A stretch of DNA of 8,737 bases, taken from NCBI GenBank assembly GCA_022865625.1, contig JALHTB010000002.1, positions 1 to 8,737 of the forward strand, given 5' to 3'. The notes under the pieces are model-generated. The model was not told the DNA's origin. It searched no databases and was given only the letters and a program-made list of their open reading frames with translations. Position numbers and translations under genes: made by a program. How positions within the stretch are numbered: the first letter of the stretch is position 1; each line of letters opens with the position of its first letter. Below, one piece after another: positions 6,128-8,737 of the stretch. The stretch is from Candidatus Bathyarchaeota archaeon. GTDB lineage: Archaea; Thermoproteota; Bathyarchaeia; 40CM-2-53-6; FEN-987.

Positions 6128-7639
6128 CTAAGTTCGTTCTGTTTCGCTTGGAAGAAGGATGTCATGGGGGCTTGCTTCATCTTCGCCGTACTGGGAAATC
6201 ATCAGAAAGGTCGCCTTCTCCCAGAGGTCGGACACGCTGGAGGCGCCTGCATAGCCCATGGCGGCCTTAAGGCCGGCGACTAGCTCCTGCAGGACCGCAG
6301 CGCCTTCTCCCTTGTAGGGCACCCATCCTTCCACACCTTCGGGCAGCCCTTTTGCAGGCGTACTGTAGCGGTCGATCGCGTATCTCTTCGCTCTAGCCGA
6401 CGGGCTACCCATGCCTCTATACTGCTTGTAGTGGCGGCCGCCAATAGTGAGTAAAGTTCCAGGAGCCTCTTTGCACCGAGCGAACAGATTACCAATCATC
6501 ACAGCGGAGGCCCCTGCGGCCAACGCAATCGCGCCATCGCCGGCCCCCCTTATCCCGCCATCTGCAATTATCGGAATTCCCGCACGATATTGGTGGACAG
6601 CATCAGCGACCTCACATGTCGCGAAGAGGGTTGGTGCTCCTGCTCGCGTCACCGCGGTCGTGGAGCAGATTGATCCCGATCCGATTCCGACACGAAACGC
6701 GGCCACGTTGTCAAGTTTCGTGATCGCTTCTTCTGCAGCACTGAAGGTTCCGATGTTTCCCACAATGACCTCAGCATTGACTTCTTTCATGAGCTTCCTC
6801 GTCGCCTCAAAGACTCTCACATTATGAAAATGAGCCACATCAATGACCAAGATGTCTACATGCTTGTCAAGTTCCTTTGCTCTGTTCAGATCGAAAGGAG
6901 ATACGGCAGCAGCACAGAGAAGTCTGCCTTCATCATCTCGAGTCGCGTCAGGGAATCTTCGACGAAGGATTATGTCCTTGATCGTGATGAGTCCACTGAG
7001 CTTTCCGTCATCGCCGACTATTGGCAGTTTTTCGATCCTGTGCTCGTGAAGAAGCTCCTTCGCAGCGTCTATGGTTATTCCTTCCCTCGCGGTGATGACG
7101 TTCCGAGTCATCAGGTTGTCTACTTTGAGAGAAGCATCTGCGAATCGTACGTCTCTTCCAGTCAGGATTCCCACGAGCTTGTCGTTGTCGACAACGGGGA
7201 GTCCCGAGATCTCATGCTTCTCCATGAGTGCCAGTGCCTCCGCTATGCTTGTTGAGGGTGCAACGGTCACAACGTCCCTGATCACCAGCGCCTCCGCCTT
7301 CTTGACACGCTTCGCCATCTCGCACTGCTCTTCAACAGTGCAGTTTCTGTGAAGGACGCCTAGGCCGCCGTGTCTTGCCAGAGATGTCGCCATTTCACTC
7401 TCGGTGACGGTGTCCATTGGAGATGAGATGAACGGGATCTTCATCTTTCGACCTTTCGTCACACTAGTCTGCACGTCAACTTCGTCAGGTTCAACTTCTG
7501 ACCTGCCAATCGACAGGATGACATCACGGAAAGTTGTAGCGATCATTGCGTTACTGAACTTGTCGCGGAAGAATCTACCACTCAAATGCACTACCGAGGC
7601 ATCTGTCTGGCTTCTTTCAGTTATGACGTTAGCGGTCAT
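6128..7639 (-). CDS. guaB: IMP dehydrogenase with CBS domains
   Basis: A 503-residue enzyme that oxidises IMP to XMP with NAD+, the committed step of GMP synthesis in the cytosol. The TIM barrel is split by a pair of CBS domains at about 117-225. Catalytic and substrate-binding pieces are present: SPMDTVTE (73-80), GIGSGSICS with nucleophile Cys325, DGGIR (360-364), YRGMGS (407-412), DRY (423-425) and PEGVEG (433-438) of the flap. Unusual points are DVAHFH (267-272), where the usual form is D.AHGH, and Trp at 439 where Arg is common in EGxEGRVPYKG. About 25-30 residues precede the normal start of the fold (TFRDVIL, 36-42). A start at Met32 (7546) is possible, but ATG 7639 has AGG six bases upstream. 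GMP reductase is less likely because of the SPMDTVTE block and flap. The gene is divergent from the threonine synthase-like gene; the stop is TAG. Confidence 0.93.
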   Translation of the reverse strand: MTANVITERSQTDASVVHLSGRFFRDKFSNAMIATTFRDVILSIGRSEVEPDEVDVQTSVTKGRKMKIPFISSPMDTVTESEMATSLARHGGLGVLHRNCTVEEQCEMAKRVKKAEALVIRDVVTVAPSTSIAEALALMEKHEISGLPVVDNDKLVGILTGRDVRFADASLKVDNLMTRNVITAREGITIDAAKELLHEHRIEKLPIVGDDGKLSGLITIKDIILRRRFPDATRDDEGRLLCAAAVSPFDLNRAKELDKHVDILVIDVAHFHNVRVFEATRKLMKEVNAEVIVGNIGTFSAAEEAITKLDNVAAFRVGIGSGSICSTTAVTRAGAPTLFATCEVADAVHQYRAGIPIIADGGIRGAGDGAIALAAGASAVMIGNLFARCKEAPGTLLTIGGRHYKQYRGMGSPSARAKRYAIDRYSTPAKGLPEGVEGWVPYKGEGAAVLQELVAGLKAAMGYAGASSVSDLWEKATFLMISQYGEDEASPHDILLPSETERT

Positions 7640-7694
7640 CTCAGCCTATTCTCGACCACCATCACCGGCTTCTTTGTCAAGTAGGTCTATTCCA

Positions 7695-7734
7695 GACTGG
7701 TTCCTGTGATGGGGTCAAATGATAGAGACCAGTC
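7695..7734. repeat. Short inverted repeat in the IMP dehydrogenase / threonine synthase divergent gap
   Basis: GACTGGT (7695-7701) is repeated in inverse orientation as ACCAGTC (7728-7734), seven perfect pairs around a 26-nt spacer. It lies in the 153-nt gap between two divergent genes, where an operator would be expected. CAGTCGA also recurs as a direct copy at 7730-7736 and 7759-7765. I see no clear TATA box for either gene here. The arms are short enough to occur by chance. Confidence 0.25.
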
Positions 7735-7792
7735 GAGCAGCTTAGAAGCGAGAAATCCCAGTCGAATGCTAGGTAGGAGAGTGGTGAAGGAG

Positions 7793-8737
7793 ATGGCGCA
7801 TGTCGCGGGGCTGCGTTGCGTGAAATGTGGGCGCACATACAAAACGCAAGATCGTGTCTTCGCATGCAAGGAAGATGACGGAAGGCTAGAAGTTGAGTAC
7901 GACTACGCCTCCCTTGCGAGCAAGATCAACCGTAACTTGCTCGAGTCGCGCCGAGGAGGGCTCTGGAAGTACCATGAACTCCTTCCAATAGAGAAAAAAG
8001 AGAACATTGTTAGCCTTGGAGAAGTTCAAACTCCGCTTGTCAAATGCGGAAATCTTGGAAAGGTGCTTGGACTAAGGAATCTCTATGTCAAAGATGAGAC
8101 CAAGAGTCCCACTGCCTCTTTCAAAGACAGACCAATGACCGTAGGAGTGTCGAAGGCCGTCGAACTCGGGTTTGATACGACCGTTTGTGCTTCGAGCGGG
8201 AATGCGGCGGCAGCGTTGGCAGCTTACTCAGCAAGAGCTGGACTCACATGTTACACATTTGTCCCGGAGATGGCTAGCCCCGGGAAGATTGCCCAGCTGA
8301 ACATGTTCGGCGCCAATGTCGTCAGGCTGAGAGGACTAGAAACTGGGGTGGATCCGACTGTGACAATGTTGAAGCTTGTGTGTGAACGTTTCGGTTGGTA
8401 TCCGTGTCCGAGCATGGGACCATTCAATCCATACCAGGCCGAGGGACCGAAGACCATGTCATATGAGATCATGGAACAGCTCGACTGGACGAGCCCTGAC
8501 TGGATCTTCGCAGGAGTAGGCGGCGGAGGGCTACTTGCCGGAAACTGGAAAGGCTACCAAGAGCTCAAACGTCTCGGCCTCGCTGACGATTCTCCAAGAA
8601 TGGTCGCTGTTCAGTCAACCGGATGCGCACCGCTCGTCAGAGCATTCGAACAGAAGATGGATCCGCGCAACATAGTTCCGTGGGAACATCCTGATTCCGT
8701 TGCCACAGGACTGATGGATCCTTTCCCATGGGACGGA
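7793..8737 (+). CDS. thrC: Threonine synthase-like PLP enzyme, 3' end beyond window
   Basis: 315 codons of a fold-type II pyridoxal-phosphate enzyme, open to the right edge. Threonine synthase converts O-phosphohomoserine to threonine. The N-terminal cap has CVKCGRTY (9-16) and one later Cys25, followed by LEVEYDY (32-38), the usual cap layout but without the second CxxC pair. TPLV (80-83), the PLP lysine Lys111 in TASFKDRP, ASSGNAAAAL (133-142), VPEMASPGK (157-165), NPYQAEGPKT (212-221) and the glycine loop GVGGGG (241-246) follow in the family's order. The residue after SFKDR is Pro, where Gly is usual. The frame stays open upstream, with other possible starts at ATG 7766, ATG 7709 and GTG 7784 (GGAG four bases before it). 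I chose ATG 7793 from where family similarity begins, so the start is uncertain. Relatives such as cysteate synthase share the fold and are not excluded. Confidence 0.78.
   Translation, partial: MAHVAGLRCVKCGRTYKTQDRVFACKEDDGRLEVEYDYASLASKINRNLLESRRGGLWKYHELLPIEKKENIVSLGEVQTPLVKCGNLGKVLGLRNLYVKDETKSPTASFKDRPMTVGVSKAVELGFDTTVCASSGNAAAALAAYSARAGLTCYTFVPEMASPGKIAQLNMFGANVVRLRGLETGVDPTVTMLKLVCERFGWYPCPSMGPFNPYQAEGPKTMSYEIMEQLDWTSPDWIFAGVGGGGLLAGNWKGYQELKRLGLADDSPRMVAVQSTGCAPLVRAFEQKMDPRNIVPWEHPDSVATGLMDPFPWDG

Noticed and set aside
7640..7680. TTGACA on the minus strand upstream of IMP dehydrogenase as a bacterial -35 box
   Set aside because: No -10-like hexamer lies 16-18 nt downstream, and the other signals in the window are archaeal in type.

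Overview
The window looks like chromosomal DNA of an archaeon. The reasons are a corrinoid methyltransferase set of the monomethylamine type, a TATA box (ATATAAATA) about 36 nt from a start codon that has no ribosome-binding site, frequent TTG starts, and archaeal-looking housekeeping genes. The lineage cannot be fixed from the sequence; an uncultured archaeon of the Asgard (Thorarchaeia-like) or Bathyarchaeia kind is only a guess. Base composition looks even throughout, with no insertion sequences, RNA genes, CRISPR arrays or phage genes.

Layout. Positions 1-3451 (minus strand) hold what looks like one operon, read from right to left: an ECF transporter S component, a corrinoid protein of the MtmC/MtbC/MttC type, and two tandem MtmB-like methyltransferases. 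The second of these runs off the left edge. Positions 3552-6093 (plus strand) hold the matching energy-coupling module: two ECF ATPases and an EcfT transmembrane protein, tightly coupled. The two blocks diverge from a shared 100-nt region with a TATA box readable on both strands. Positions 6128-7639 (minus) encode a CBS-domain IMP dehydrogenase, convergent with EcfT. From 7793 (plus) a threonine synthase-like PLP enzyme runs off the right edge.

Main point. The two MtmB-like proteins align by eye, without gaps, to monomethylamine methyltransferase, the family whose active site normally holds pyrrolysine read from an in-frame TAG. Neither has a TAG: codon 202 is ATA (Ile) in one and a Leu codon in the other. 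Other residues reported around pyrrolysine also appear replaced, and both copies share three cysteines (157, 200, 231) that I do not find in MtmB as I recall it. Two of the seven visible stop codons are TAG, as expected for a genome that does not decode TAG as pyrrolysine. The likely reading is a pyrrolysine-free, MtmB-derived methyltransferase system with an unknown methyl donor, sharing one corrinoid carrier. It is physically linked to an ECF importer that could bring in either a corrinoid (or its precursor) or the methylated substrate. No second methyltransferase (MtbA, MtrH), RamA-type activator or pyl gene lies in the window.

MtmB residue comparisons rest on recalled sequence and published numbering and need a real alignment.
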